Origin: Pezicula radicicola
Taxonomy: Eukaryota; Ascomycota; Leotiomycetes; Helotiales; Dermateaceae
NCBI GenBank assembly: GCA_003008705.1
Contig: PDUO01000067.1
Location: forward strand, 62,001 to 126,000
Length of the DNA stretch: 64,000 nucleotides
Direction: 5' to 3'
This document shows positions 23,737 through 36,352 of this stretch, piece by piece. Made by a program: the position numbers and the translations under genes. Under the pieces are notes generated by a model. The model was not told the origin of the DNA and made no database searches. It worked only from the letters and a program-made list of their open reading frames with translations. Each line of letters begins with the position of its first letter. The first letter of the stretch is position 1.

Positions 23737-24369
23737 GCTGTGCTAGAGTATGTCAGCAAATCTTCTTAGCATGGATCACTAGATAGAGCAAACAGCAGGA
23801 TCTAGAAAATAAAAGGGGTCTTACATCGCTAACTGAGATTACTGAGGATGTAGATATAATGGAAATTCGAGGGTGAAGGAGGAGAGATGAGTGGCCGAAA
23901 AACTGAAAAGCTGAAGAGGAAAAGTAAGGAGGTCGCGTTAGGCAACAGACCCCACAATTTGGGCGCTTGGCACCAAGCCACAACACGTGATATGAGTACA
24001 TGTGACTCCATGTTTCATGGAGGCAGCTACCAAGAGACTTGTTGTGTTACCTACTTTAGGTGGATTGTAGTCTAGTTATTGTATCGCTAGGGCTGACTGC
24101 TATTAAAAAGAGGCAGCGCACCTAGAGCGAGATCCTAGACCAGAATCCTAGCAGATTCGGAGCTAAGCGATGAGGCCTCTACTCAAAAGTACCGAGTACA
24201 AACGACATAATTCGAACTAAGTCAAGATTATGTTGCGAACTACAAGTATGCAGGTTGATTGGTGTGCTATCCCAAGGCCTGTATTCCGTAAACAATCTTT
24301 TTTACATTCCCGTTTTCCTGATCTGTATCCATCCTTGATGACATGCTTCATGAATCATAAATCACGTTC
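23737..24369. other. Intergenic
   Basis: Promoter of the DUF4246 gene and the downstream flank of the fasciclin gene. No gene seen. Confidence 0.5.
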
Positions 24370-25867
24370 CTACAACTCATAAACTTTGTTCTCGTCCACG
24401 TAAGCACCGAGTCTCTCCTTCAACTCCTCAACGTCCATCTCCTCGCCCATATACTCGGCGCCGCCAGGTGTCTTAGGTGGAATAAGTATTGAAGACAATA
24501 CATGAACCACGCCATCCTTAGCAAGACCATCCTGAACAGCAACGCTACTAAAGCCATTAATCTTGATGGTAATGAATCCACCGTAACGTGCAACATCAAT
24601 ACTGAGACTCTTCTCCTCAAGAAGCGTAGGCAGATCAACGTGGAAAAGTCCCTTGGGGATACTTTCAGCATTGATCTCATCAATAGAAGAGGAAGCCTCC
24701 TTGGCCTTGTAGAAAGCATCAGAGTATAACGTTTGATTGGCAACAACGTGGTATTTCAGGAGAGCCTTGAGGTACTTGTCTCCGTAGGAGCTGAAGAGGA
24801 AAGCGTTGATCTTTGGTCCCAACTTCTTGAAGGCTAAGTTATTGGGCGCGAAGAAAGTACCACCTTCGTGGTCGGTTCCTTTAATCTCCTCGAATAGGCC
24901 GGTCTTCTCAAGTCCCAGGTTTAGAGTACTGAACTCTCCAGGAAGAAGCTCGATAATCTTAAGGGCAGGTGGAGGTGGGAGTAGAAGTGAGTCGACGCCA
25001 TGGATTACACCATTGGTTCCAAACTACATCTGTTAGCTACGCAAATGTGAGTGACTATGGGAGAAGACATACGATGTTGACTGCAATAACTCTGCTGTAG
25101 AAGTTGACTGCTAAGCCCCGGAGACCAAGACTAACTCTCAGACGCTGTGGTTCTCCACCAAGAGCGTCCTCGGCAAATGTAGTTGGGATAGTGTGCGAGA
25201 CCAGGACACGACCAGCAGGGTAGAAGTCTGGTGAAATGTGGTAGGCTAGGATCTTCTTGATGACTTCTGCAGACGGCTTGTGGTGTTTGGGGATCTTCTC
25301 AAATGCCTTGTCTGTTGGCGCAAAGACTGTGAAGTCTGCTGTTGTGCCGTTCAGTAAGTCAACGATATCAGGATATTCGTTGATGAGCTTTGCCAGCTTG
25401 GTTGTGTACTTGCTCTTAGCAATGAGTTCGTACACTGTGAGGTTTGGCTTGCCCTGGCCGTGGTGTGGTCCATGGCCACGGTGAGGCGGATGGTGTGGCT
25501 TCCTTGGGTGTCTGCCGTGATCACTATCATGCTGCTCGAAAATATCTTGATCGAATGAGGAGGTGGTTTCCGCAGATTCGAGCCATCCGTTGACATCGAA
25601 TGCGGACATCGAGTGGTGGCATACGAAACGGTCTTTCATCGACTTGCCAGCGTCGATTGCATTGTCAATGGCATTCTCGGAGAATGCTACAACATCATTG
25701 AAGGTATCTTCAACGACTGAGAAGATATCGTCTTTAGTAGGAAGCTTTTCGAGGAAGCTCTTGGATGACTTTTGAGACTCAACGACGAGCTGGCTCGTCA
25801 TCTGCTCGTCTGGAAGGACGAAGGCAGTTGTTAGGGCCGCAAGCGGCAGAATAGTGGTGAGCTTCAT
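24370..25867 (-). CDS. Secreted fasciclin (FAS1) domain protein with His-rich linker
   Basis: Exon 1 is 25073-25867 and exon 2 is 24370-25023 (49-base intron, GTATGT donor, GCTAAC branch, TGTAG acceptor), giving 482 residues. The start at 25867 is chosen because MKLTTILPLAALTTAFVLP is a clean signal peptide; an upstream in-frame ATG at 25966 would bury it. Two FAS1 domains follow: roughly residues 175-320 (LTVYELIAKSKYTTKLAKLI, DFTVFAPTDKAFEKIP, LAYHISPD) and 320-480 (GGTFFAPNNLAFKKL, LKYHVV, GVVHVL). FAS1 domains mediate adhesion at the cell surface. Residues about 147-172 form a striking His/Pro/Gly/Arg-rich linker (HPRKPHHPPHRGHGPHHG), which could bind metal ions (inference). No GPI signal is seen, so it is probably secreted or wall-associated. 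Confidence 0.87.
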
Positions 25868-28800
25868 ATTGATGGGTGTTTGATAGAGAAAGAGAAGAAG
25901 ATGGAGAGACGAATAGAAAGAAATAAGAGCGCAATGAGCTAGTAGTATGAGGTGACGCCTCGGCAAACGATGAGGCGATACACAAGACAGCGGATGTTCG
26001 GACCTGTCGTTTCAACTCGAAAGACCTCACGGAGCGCGCGGAGTACGAAGAAGAGTGAAGAAAAAGGAAGAAAGCGAGCAAGCTTACAGCTGCGACTCCT
26101 TCATACTTTATTGCGATGCAGCTAGTTTGGAAACTTGGATCCGTATTGACGAGTTGTAGGTTGCAGCGTTGCGTGGCTCTTTGTCAATAATACATCATTG
26201 GCGTTTTCGTTATTGGCCACCATGGAAACTGTAAAAGCAGCATTTAAACACAACTAACGGCCAGCTTCAATTTCAACGGCTGGTCAGAGCTAAATCGTCA
26301 TTGCCAATGGAAGTTATTGGCTCTCGAAGAATGCTGGGACCCAGTTGATAGTTTCGTCTTGCCGCTTTCGCATGGCCTGTCACCCAACCTACCCCTCGTT
26401 CGGACAGTTTTGATGCAATTATCCCGACTCTGACGACATCTAAGCGCTGGAAGGCATCAAATCCTTTGATTGATCTTCGTGCTCATGCAAACTCAGATTA
26501 CGTACTCGTCTATGTCTTTGATGTGTCCTTGTACTGTACCTAGGTGTACTGTACAATAATAAACCTCTTACAATATTGAGAGTAGGCTTGGATTATTCAG
26601 GAACAAGCACTTTTCTTATCCCGATACGAGTAGCTCCCCATATTTTGCGGGGGATCGACGGAGTCCGAAGATTAGTCAGGGGTCATCTGACTATCCCTAT
26701 CTCACACACATGGCATTCTCAAGCTGCCTTATCTTTCCCATCTTTTTATTCCCAGATAAGAAAGTCCCAACCAGAGGAATGCTCCTACCTATAAAAGACT
26801 ACGCTTTATACATTCACATAGACACAGAACTAGCCACACAGCCAATCTGTGGTCCTGTAGGACAGACGAAGCTCTTCAAATAGCTCATCATTTCTGGACG
26901 TAGAATCTTTCACAAAGTTGCCTCCCAGCTCGTGACATATGTATGGCCTTGAGGACCTTAAACCGATGGGAGCCCTGGTATCGAATAAATGTGCTAAGGT
27001 GTCTAATCAAGAGCCTGCGTTTGCAATCTACTGGCAGCTGCCATTGAATACTAGCACAAACCTCTAAAACATCAAAGGGAAACACTTTGGATGGGATCTG
27101 AGAGCACAAACTTTCTACATAGTTCTTGGTATATGAATTCCTCGAGGGGCCGAAGCTCACAGGATGATCACCCTCCACTGTCGTTCCAAGTCTTAAAGAA
27201 ATAAGATAGATATTCTCAACTCGCTTACATATTCTATGTCTCTCACGCCTAAAGAATTCCTTCAATTACAACCTCACATACAGCCTCTTTCCCTTTCAAC
27301 TAAACTCTCTCCAACAAAGTCTTTTCTATTCATGTCCGTCTCGACTCCCGAGAATCGGACATACAAACTCCAAAGTCCGAAGTCTCAAATACATTCCGAT
27401 GCGAATTTGAAATCCTTCTACGCGATGTCTCAACTTCAAGATACACAAGTACAGTACTACATAACTGTACCTTGAATATGACAGAAGCTCATACCCCTGG
27501 CCTTTTACACAGCAGCAGATTCAGCTGTAAGCAAGAACACGGAACTTCTGTCGGAAATACCACTTGGTTGTAACCCGCTGCTAAATTCTCAGTACGACTG
27601 GGACCTGTGGAAAGCTGATATCTATCATGAGAGGTCTCGAGTATCAATTGTTAAGTATTTGCTTTTCCCTTGGGCTTCTAGGCGAATTTCCAAACGTATG
27701 ATTTTGTACTCGTACCTATGACAGGGTATAATGTACTCTGACCCCGGTGATGTGATTCTCCCACATGGTGGTAGCCACTGTTGGGATCCAGCAAGACTTA
27801 GGCTATTCTGCATCATGTATGTGTACCCAATATCTTTGTGCCATATACTACACATGGTGACCTCGTGGTGGTTTTGGTGTCTCAAATATCGTCCGGTTTT
27901 CAGGCAGTGATAGTTTAGTTTAATAACCACAGGCACGGAGACCAGGTAATTCAGACCTTCCCGAACGCTTCCTTTGTCTTGCTTTCATTAAATTATGATT
28001 CCATATCGCGGTTCCGTCTGAAAATAATTCCACATCCTGTGGTAGCATCAAGACTCAAGCCACTAAGCTAAATATACATCAGATATACGGGCCAATACAT
28101 AGATCAGTCAGCACACCATCAAGACTAACTGCAAAGGTTTGCATACGGTCGCTTATAGACTTCCCACTGGGTAAGACCTTACCATGGGGTTGGGTCAACG
28201 GCATGCGAACGATATGCGTTGTGCTTGTGAATATTTCCCTCCTGGTAAACATGCGGCTGAAGGCTACTACAAGTACTCCTAATGCCATCAGGCCATTTGC
28301 CACTGTTATGGGGCCACGGAAGCATCCGAAGTGTGTCTTCATCCCGAGTGCTCGGCTACATCCACGTGCATGGTAAGGTAGCTGTGGTTGAAGCCCCGAT
28401 GCAGCCAACCTTATCGTACAGAGTTGGCCAACTCTGGGGTCATCGCTCAGCTTGCATCGAATGCCGAGTGGAGGTGCATGTATCTTGGCCATGTGACTCT
28501 TGCAGTCTCGAATTCTTCACAACATTCAGCAGGATACTTAATCTCAGTAGTAAAGAGGGCTATTCGATCCGTGTTATGGAATATCATCAAGACCTTGTCA
28601 ATGCTGTACGATGCCTCAAACACTGGTTCTTCCCGATATCATACGACGTATAAGTCAACAGGCCTTTTCTGTAATTGGTCAAGTAGCTGCAGCTGTAGGT
28701 CGGGCCGTTGACGCGTGCCGTGTCTAGGAATAAAATACCAAGGTGTTATCGAAAAGAACCAATACCTCGTCGAGGCTGATATATTTTCTTTTTTCCTTTC

Positions 28801-30523
28801 CATAACCCGGAGTTGCGCAGTGTCCCTCTGAATGCAGATCCATCGCGGCACCTGCTCAAGAAGTTAGCTCAAAATGTGGGGGATGAAGCAGAAACACAAG
28901 AACGTACAGTATCCAAGTCCTTCTAAGGAAGTAAGGGAGCTTTATGCGATCCTTGGCCCATTCACAGCCTTGCGATCCGGCGACCGTTACATAGGACGTA
29001 GCGATCGATGCGCGTCAACTCCGCGCCAACCACAGGGCAGTGGGCAGTGGGCACAAAGCCGACAGCCATCAGGGGCTGGTCACATCAGCTAAGATCAACG
29101 GTTTCTGCAATTATCGTCAATATGTCTATATCCTCAACTCACCAGAGGTTGTACAGTACTTTCGTTATGTCGTACGACGCGAATAATAAGACGACGGAGG
29201 AGTGGGAGGTGGCTTGTAGCGGCCCAAAAGAGAAGAATTGCGAGTTGCACGATCTAGGCCCTGGCCGAGCTAATGTAACTTAATCTTTTCGATGTAGAGG
29301 CTAGGCTCGAAACGTATTAACCCTTCTGCCTGGTGATTCCAAGCTCTTGCAGTTCTGATCTTTGAGAGATCAAAATCTGTCATTCGATTATCATCGCTAG
29401 CGTCAATGGAGCCCAGGATCGTGAGTATTGGTAGCGGGGCAAAACGAGCTTTTAGGCCACTGCAGGGCTCTGGATCTACGAAGTGTGCCAGGGCTAAGTC
29501 ATTGCACACCGCTTTGGCAGGGGGGTTCGCTAACATGCACTGGACAAAAGGCCTGTAGCATAATTTTGCTGGGCCGAAAAGAAGGCGGTGTGCAATAACT
29601 TAGCCCTGGCACCTTTGTAGTAGAATTTTGCCGGCCGGTCACTACTGACACTTTCGATGGATTTCGATACAACATTACCTGGGATCTCCTAGCTAGCTGA
29701 AAAGTTACTCTACAGCGGTGACGCTGCTGACGCTACTGCTGCTGCTGCTGCTTGGTGCGAGTAACAGTAGTAGCGGCGGAGAAGAGACGGCATCAAAGGA
29801 CCGCTCCAAAATCCTAGACGTTGATCAACCGCGGAGAATAATGCACTACGACTTTGGACAATAGTACCCAAGGGAGCCCAAGTACCATTTACAACGAGAC
29901 ATTGGTAAGGGACCACGACATCTGCCGCCGCCACTGAGATATCCGTAGTATCCTCCCGTACCTCCCTCCCGCACAATACAGCGGGTGCCGATGCAGATAC
30001 CGTAGTCCACAACTGCAAGCCAGGACGAAGCTGGCAGAGCGCTGGAGGCTAGAGAGGCAAGGTAAGCCAAATCCTGCCTGTGTCTAAACCCAATTGATAT
30101 CCATGAACGCATGAGTTCGCGTTTTTTGCTCGTTCTTTTCCATTCTCGTCCTCCTCCTCCTCCTGCTCTTCTACTCCTTTGTGCTCATGTACACTACCTC
30201 CTCCTCCTCCTCCAAACATCTCACTCCCACACCACACCACACCTCACCTCACTGAGCTCACATCCGACCAATTTCTGCATATCAGCACGCTGCTGGCAAG
30301 GAATCTTGCCTATCTCTTTTATTTCTTTTTCTTCAACATCCACTATCCAGCTGTACTGAGAAACAGCTCACTGTTTACTCTTCTTCTGTCCCTTTATCCG
30401 GTCGAGGCGCAGTATAAGCTAAGGAGACGCGCCCTCTTCGTCTACGGTATTGTCTTCCGGGAAGAACTCTCTTTGGGTTACATTGGGTTCAACCTTAAAG
30501 AGCCCTCCCCCGCCCAATCTCTT
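25868..30523. other. Long region without supported gene
   Basis: About 4.6 kb. Frames of up to 137 codons occur on both strands, but they begin at non-ATG codons, overlap each other or lack motifs. The longest minus-strand frame, near 26888-27265, starts at TTG. An inverted repeat at 29485-29612 is listed separately. 30120-30520 is a CTC/TCC-rich leader of the cryptochrome gene. Confidence 0.5.
29485..29612. repeat. 28-bp inverted repeat, 72-base loop
   Basis: 29485-29512 and 29585-29612 are reverse complements at 27 of 28 positions (arm begins GTGCCAGGGCTAAGT). Weaker pairing extends into the flanks. It could fold as a long hairpin, and may be the remains of a foldback element or MITE. No target duplication was identified. 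Confidence 0.75.
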
Positions 30524-32631
30524 ATGCTTCGCAATCTTTGTCACCGGTCACCGTTGCCTATCTACACAACGCGTCGGTACCTCAGCACAAGGCCCTCCAA
30601 CATGTCGCCACCAAATGCTCTCATCTACCTTATGCGCCGCGACCTTCGTGTCGCTGATAACCCTATCTTCCATGCTCTAGCCACCAAGAAGGATCACGGC
30701 TTCACCCATCTCTTGCCACTGTATATCCTGGCAGCTAATCATATTGAGGTATCTGGGTTCCTCCCGGAAGATATCAAAAGTCCATATCCAGAGGCAAGGA
30801 GTCGGATTGCTGGTTTCTGGCGCTGTGGGCCTCATCGCGCCAAGTTTGTGGGCGAGTGCCTCTGGGATCTGAAGACTAGGCTTGAAGATACAGGTAGCGG
30901 ATTATGTATTCGAGTAGGTGGAGTTGCTGAGGTCGTCAAGGGTCTCTTGGTAAGTGAGGAGTTGCATGTTTCTGGAGTTTGGATGACTGGCGAGGAGGGT
31001 GCCGACGAAAGTAGAGAAGAAAAAGAGGTGAAGCAAGCCTGTGAGGAGAATGATGTGGAATTTCAGCGGTGGGAAGACGAGAAATACTTCATTGACGAGT
31101 ACGTATGCCCTCATATTTATATACTTCACTCGGCTAATGCAAGCATAGCCGCGACCTTCCCTTCAGTGATCCCTCAGCGCTGCCAGACGTCTTCACATCC
31201 TACCGCAAAATAGTTGAGCCACTCCGGAACGCACCACGTACAGTACTTCCAACGCCGACAAAAGACTCACTTCCGCCGTTTCCAAGCTCTATCCCACCTC
31301 AACATACGCCATTCACCATTCCTGCAACTCGGGACTCGCTCCTCAACTGCCTCCTCTCGCCCTTCAACAAACAAGAACTAATAAATAATGCGCCCGCTCC
31401 CCAAGAAGACTTTGAATCGGCCCACCCATTCACAGGAGGTGAATCACATGCACAAGACCGTCTCAACCATCTAATCTCTTCCGGCTCCATGACCACATAC
31501 AGAGAAACGCGCAATGGCCTCCTCGGTATCGATTTTAGTACCAAATTGTCTGCTTTCCTAGCCCTTGGTTGCATAACAGCCCGCCAAATTCATGCCTCAC
31601 TCATAGCCTTTGAAGATGCATCAGACAGCTGTCCTGAAGCCTGGAAGTCAGCACAAGGCTTTGGCGAAGGTGAGAACGATGGTACAAAAGGTGTGCGATT
31701 TGAGTTGTTATGGAGAGATTACATGCGCCTGTGTACGCGCAAATTTGGACTGAAGCTATTCAAGCTGGAAGGTTTTAATGGCACAGCTGACAAGAACGAT
31801 CAGTGGCACAGTCCGGAGTCAAAGAAAGAGGTCGTCAATCGCTTTCTTAGTGGCACAACAGGGATGGGTTTCATTGATGCATCGCAACGAGAAATCTTTC
31901 ACACAGGCTACACATCGAATCGTGCCCGTCAGAATGTTGCTTCCTTCCTCAGCAAGATCCTGAAGATTGATTGGCGGATAGGCGCTGAATGGTACGAGTG
32001 CATGCTGATAGATTATGACCTTAGTAGTAATTGGGGCAACTGGCAGTACGTAGCGGGTGTAGGTAACGATCCTCGTGGTGAAAATGGACGAGTGTTCAAT
32101 CCCGTCAAGCAAGCTTTCGATTACGATCCCGAAGCTAAATACGTCAAGGCCTGGGTTCGTGAACTGAAAGATGTGACCGATCCTGGAGAAGCGTTCCAGG
32201 CTTGGACTATAAGCGAAGAGAAGAAAGTTGAGTTGGGATTGAACGGTCTGCCGATGGTAAAGGACCCATTAAATAAAATCAACTTTACCGTTGGGAAGAG
32301 GGAGAGTTCTGGCAGGGGTGGTAAGGGTGCTGGGCGAGGAAGATTTAGGGGTAATTCGAGTAGCAGTGGAGAGAAGGCGGGAAATAATGAGAACAATCCG
32401 AACCGTATGGGTCCTGGCGCCAGGCCTGGTGGGTATAGGGGCAGGGGATACGGCAGTTCAAGACCAGGCGGCGGTCCCGGTGGCAGAGGATATGGTGGTG
32501 GGGGAAGAGGAAGAGGTGGTGGTCATGGAAATGGAAGTGAAAATTCTGGAAGAGCAGGCATGGTGGAACAAGATATGAATCCTGCCCAACAGCAGCAGCA
32601 GACTACGCCTTCTAGAGATCAGAACCATTAA
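30524..32631 (+). CDS. cry: Cryptochrome DASH / photolyase-family protein with RGG tail
   Basis: Exon 1 is 30524-31098 and exon 2 is 31149-32631; the 50-base intron (GTACGT donor, TAG acceptor) restores FIDD-RDLPFSDPSALPDVF. The protein has 685 residues. It is a blue-light receptor or single-strand DNA photolyase using FAD and an antenna cofactor (family knowledge). Motifs: IYLMRRDLRVADNP at the start of the antenna domain, RETRNGLLGIDFSTKLSAFLALGCIT in the FAD domain, LLWRDYMRL, TGMGFIDASQRE, TGYTSNRARQNVASFL and DYDLSSNWGNWQYVAGVGND, all typical of the DASH group. About 110 C-terminal residues are Gly/Arg-rich (GRGRFRG, YRGRGYG, GGRGRGGG), a likely nucleic-acid binding tail. The N-terminal 26 residues before the internal Met (30602) are Arg/Ser-rich and look like a mitochondrial presequence, so two start sites are possible. 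Confidence 0.93.
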
Positions 32632-34402
32632 AGAGCGACAAAAATACAGAGAGAGGGCTACTGGGATTTGTAGCTATAGTTGCCATTTTTGCTATCTACC
32701 TTTAAGTCGGAGTGGAATTTATTGCTTTGCTAAAATCGGTTTGGCATTACATTGTATCTATGCAGCATAGCTTAGTTGTATTCATTGCATTGCATTGGTT
32801 TGGTTTATTTGCTTGTACTATAGAAGTGTAATGAGATAAATTTACTACAGCTTTTTGTTTCGTTTCTTGTTAGATACTATTGCTTATTTCGAAACATCAC
32901 TCTCACTAAGGTCTAGCAATTCTAATACTCACTTAACTACACGTCTTAGAGTATTGCTCCTTCCTATTACTTACCTATTTAGTCGAACATTACTCTACTA
33001 ACAAAATTTTAAAAAGAATCGTTGTTAGGAGTAATATATCTGTATGCAAAAGTGTTCTATCTTAACTAATTTAGGGTGAATAGGATTGCGATCGGAATAC
33101 CGTAAGAATTGGTTTATAAGAGATAATTTTAACTTGAGTAACTCACTTAATTTATGTCCCTTAACGTGAGTAAATCACTTATCCTAATTAAAAATATCTC
33201 TTATAACCCAATTCGTATGGTAGACTTAGGAAAAGTATTACTACAGATTTATGGTAGTAGTAAATGAATACTTTGTAGTCACGGATCTGCGATAACTCTG
33301 AAGTGAATAATTTGGCTGCGAATCTGTAGCAGCGCTTGATAGGTAGCTTCTCCCTCTTGAAAACTCTCTTCCTATTCACCTCGCTTATCCTTATCCTTAC
33401 TATCCTCAATACACTTCCCGCCTTCCACTTCCCACTACTTTCCACTACTAGATTCACATTTACGGGGGCGTGCTAAGGTCTACATGCCATATTCTGTGTC
33501 CCTCACGGATGAGTCAGGTTTTTAGGAGGCTTTTTATCCCGTTTATTCCCAAGCACCAAAGCCGGGGATTTATTTAGTCGGAGAGGAAGTACGCCATTTT
33601 CAACTCTTGTTGTCGGGTTTTGGAAAAAGAAATTTGGGTAGGACTTAAAATGGAAAGAGGATGATGATTATCTTGTATAATTTTGGTTATGGAGTAGTTG
33701 TGAGATGTAGATAGTTAAAATTTAAGACAAGATGACTTTTGACTTTTTGAGAAGAGTAGGGGAGGAATTCTGAGCTGCTTATCTCCTAAGTAGTTGAAGT
33801 GCGGGGAATGACAGCTAGGTTTTTGGATTGGTTTGGTGAGAGTGTTGGATTAGAAATGGGAATTTGGGGTCTGAATTGGGTTGTATAGGTAAGGCTTGAT
33901 TATGTCACGTTTTGTTATAAGGCTATGTTACTTTGTATTTTTCGCGCAAGTATTACTACTTGTCCTACCATCTACTCTTGTTCCTCGGCTAAATCACCCC
34001 CTTTATTATTATCTAGGTATTAATCAACATTTCCTAAGGATTGGTCTAATCTCATACTTCTTACGAAACATAAGAGTACGGTCACATAAAACCCAAGTGA
34101 GCGGTTTCAGTGAGACAAATTCCCAAAAAGAAAATGAGTTACTACTATTCTATTTTGGTATCTCTAAATATTCCACCGTAAAATTTGCATTCGAACCACT
34201 CTAAAATGGTTGTCCTGCCATCATCAACAATCATCAATCATATCCCATAAATCCACCCAACACCCCTTCCCAACCCAAATAATAAACCATCCAGCATAAT
34301 CCAGACCTCAAGGCTCAAACCTCAACCAACCAACATAACCCAACCAACGCAACTCAACACCACCACTCCTCTTCAAACACCCCCAAGAAAACAAAGGAAA
34401 GC
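32632..34402. other. Intergenic with one MITE
   Basis: No gene seen. It holds the element at 33100-33220. The remainder is AT-rich 3' flank on both sides, since the cryptochrome and MFS genes converge here. Confidence 0.5.
33100..33220. mobile_element. 121-bp MITE with TA target duplication
   Basis: The ends (33100-33132 and 33188-33220) are inverted repeats matching at about 29 of 33 positions; each contains GAATTGG and TTATAAGAGATA. The element is flanked by TA on both sides (33098-33099 and 33221-33222), as for Tc1/mariner-type elements. The 55-base core holds units of the dispersed minisatellite (CTTGAGTAACTCACTTAA). It has no coding capacity, so a transposase in trans would be needed. 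Confidence 0.8.
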
Positions 34403-36128
34403 CTAAACAACACCCCCAGGCATACACACTCCATTCTTCTCCCTCCCCCTCCCAATACCCCTCCCACCATCAACAAAGCCCTGCACAGTCTCCAACTCCC
34501 TACTCAAACTAATTTCCTCAGTATAGAAGAAACTAGCCCCAAAAGCAATAGCAGCAAGCGCACACATAACAAGCCAAACCATTCTCAAAGCCTCCACATA
34601 AGCCGTCGTAACAACATCTCTCATCTCCCCCTCCAGACCGACATGACTCCAACCCCTAATAACTTGAACAAACGCACTAGCATCTCGTGACCATTCATCA
34701 GCATACGTACTATAAGCAGTAGCTTGAAGCTTTTGTTTGAAAGCGTTTTGGAATACGACACCTGAGATGGCTACACCTAATGTTTGACCTAATGCACGGA
34801 AGAATGAGTATAGAGCACCTGCAAATCCGAGATCGAGGTTCGAGGATGGTGCCTGGGCAGCGAAACCTTGGGCTGAGAAGAGGATTCCTAGACCTGTACC
34901 TGGAACTAGCATGATTAAGATCCAAGTAGGCATGCTAGTATCGGAGCGAATGTAGATCATAAGTCCCATGCCAATGGTAATTAGGAACCAACCCATCCAG
35001 AGAGAGGGCCGATATCTTCCAGTTTTTGCAATAACGATACCGACCACGACAGCTGCTGGCGCCGAGGTAAAGGTAAAGGGAAATAACGCGATTCCAGATG
35101 AGATAGGTGTGTAGTTTTTGGCAACTTCGAAGTAGAGGGGTAAGTAATAGAGAAGTCCCCAGACTATCATGCCGTGGACTGTGGTACCGAAGTATGCGGC
35201 TTTGGCGGTAGCAGATTTAAAAAGACTACGTCGGATGAGGGGGGATGAAGATAAATATGTTGAGTAAATGACGAAACCGACAAGGCCGACTACACCGAGC
35301 ATAAGGGGGACGAGGGTCCTCCAGGAACTCCAAGAGTACATGACACCACCTAGGAGGATTAGTAAAAAGAAAATTGTAAGGTAATCATTTGGAAACATAC
35401 CCCAGGTAAGTGGTATGAGAAAGCTTGTTGTCGAGGCGACGAAGAGGAATGACCCAGGGAAGTCAAACTTCTTGAGTCTATGCCAGACAGATCCTTCTAT
35501 CTTCTTCAACCTCAAACATATTGGAATCCCCACACCAGCAATCGCACAAAATGGGAGATTGAGCCAAAACAGCCACCGCCAGGTGGTGTGCTCCGCAAAA
35601 CTCCCCCCTATGACCGGGCCAGTAATCGTACCTAAAGCCCATTGTAGAGAAATAACTGAAAACCACTTCCCTCGATCTCGAAGGGTAACCATATCAGTGA
35701 CAATAACATATGTCAAGCAGACAAGGCCTCCTCCTCCCACTCCTTGCACACATCTGCCAATGAGTAATACAGTGATGCCTGGTGCTGCTGATGCGATAAT
35801 AGTCCCAAGTGTGAAGAGGAAGAGGGTAGCGAGTAGTACTATCTTGCGTCCAATGATGTCGGAGAGGGACGCCCATGTTGGTTGGAAAACTGCTGAACAA
35901 AGGAGGAACGATGTTCCACACCCTAAAGGGAGCGAGAGTTAATATCTGCTCTATTGGGAGCCAAAATATAAGACATGAGAACTTGTCGCCATGGGAGAAA
36001 GCCCAGATTGACTTTCACAACGAAGAAAATTGCCTCTGGAATCACTTACAAAAGGCTTGAATCGCGGTTGTTCCTTTGATCTCAGTTGCAATGGTCTAGC
36101 AAGGTGTCAGTGAATTCTATTTCAGCAG

Positions 36129-36159
<31 letters not shown>

Positions 36160-36352
36160 AACTTACAGGAAGAGCGACGGCGAGGATGGTGGCGTCTATT
36201 GCACATACCAAGTTTGCAATACACAGGCACACGAACGTTCCATAAAACCGCCAGCCTCGCTTTGGCGCTATCGACTCTTCCGGACTACCAAGCTTAGCGG
36301 TGATGGACGAGGTATCATTTTCGGAAGTGACTGAAGATATCTGGTCTCGCAT
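34403..36352 (-). CDS. MFS multidrug-type transporter (DHA2, 14-helix)
   Basis: Exons: 36167-36352, 36050-36095, 35401-35922 and 34403-35349, giving 566 residues. The last intron (35350-35400, 51 bases) has no stop and keeps frame, so an unspliced reading would insert 17 residues into the motif LTWGGVMYSWSSWRTLVPL; GTATGT donor and CTAG acceptor support removal. The protein is a proton antiporter of the DHA2 type: DATILAVALPTIA in helix 1, FLLCSAVFQPTWASLSDIIGRK (motif A region), GRCVQGVGGGG, GPVIGG with WRWLFWLNLP (motif C region). Substrate is unknown; toxin or drug export is only a family-level guess. The first intron contains a GAT/ATC microsatellite at 36131-36159. Confidence 0.9.
36131..36159. 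repeat. (ATG)n trinucleotide microsatellite in intron
   Basis: Nine perfect ATG/GAT triplets plus partial ends directly downstream of the first 5' splice site of the MFS gene (minus strand). If the intron were retained it would encode a polyhistidine run. Confidence 0.9.

Noticed and set aside
26888..27265. 125-codon minus-strand frame
   Set aside because: It begins at TTG rather than ATG, has no motif and no supporting exon.
28079..28653. Overlapping frames of 123-137 codons on both strands
   Set aside because: The two strands compete, and neither shows a family motif or splice structure.
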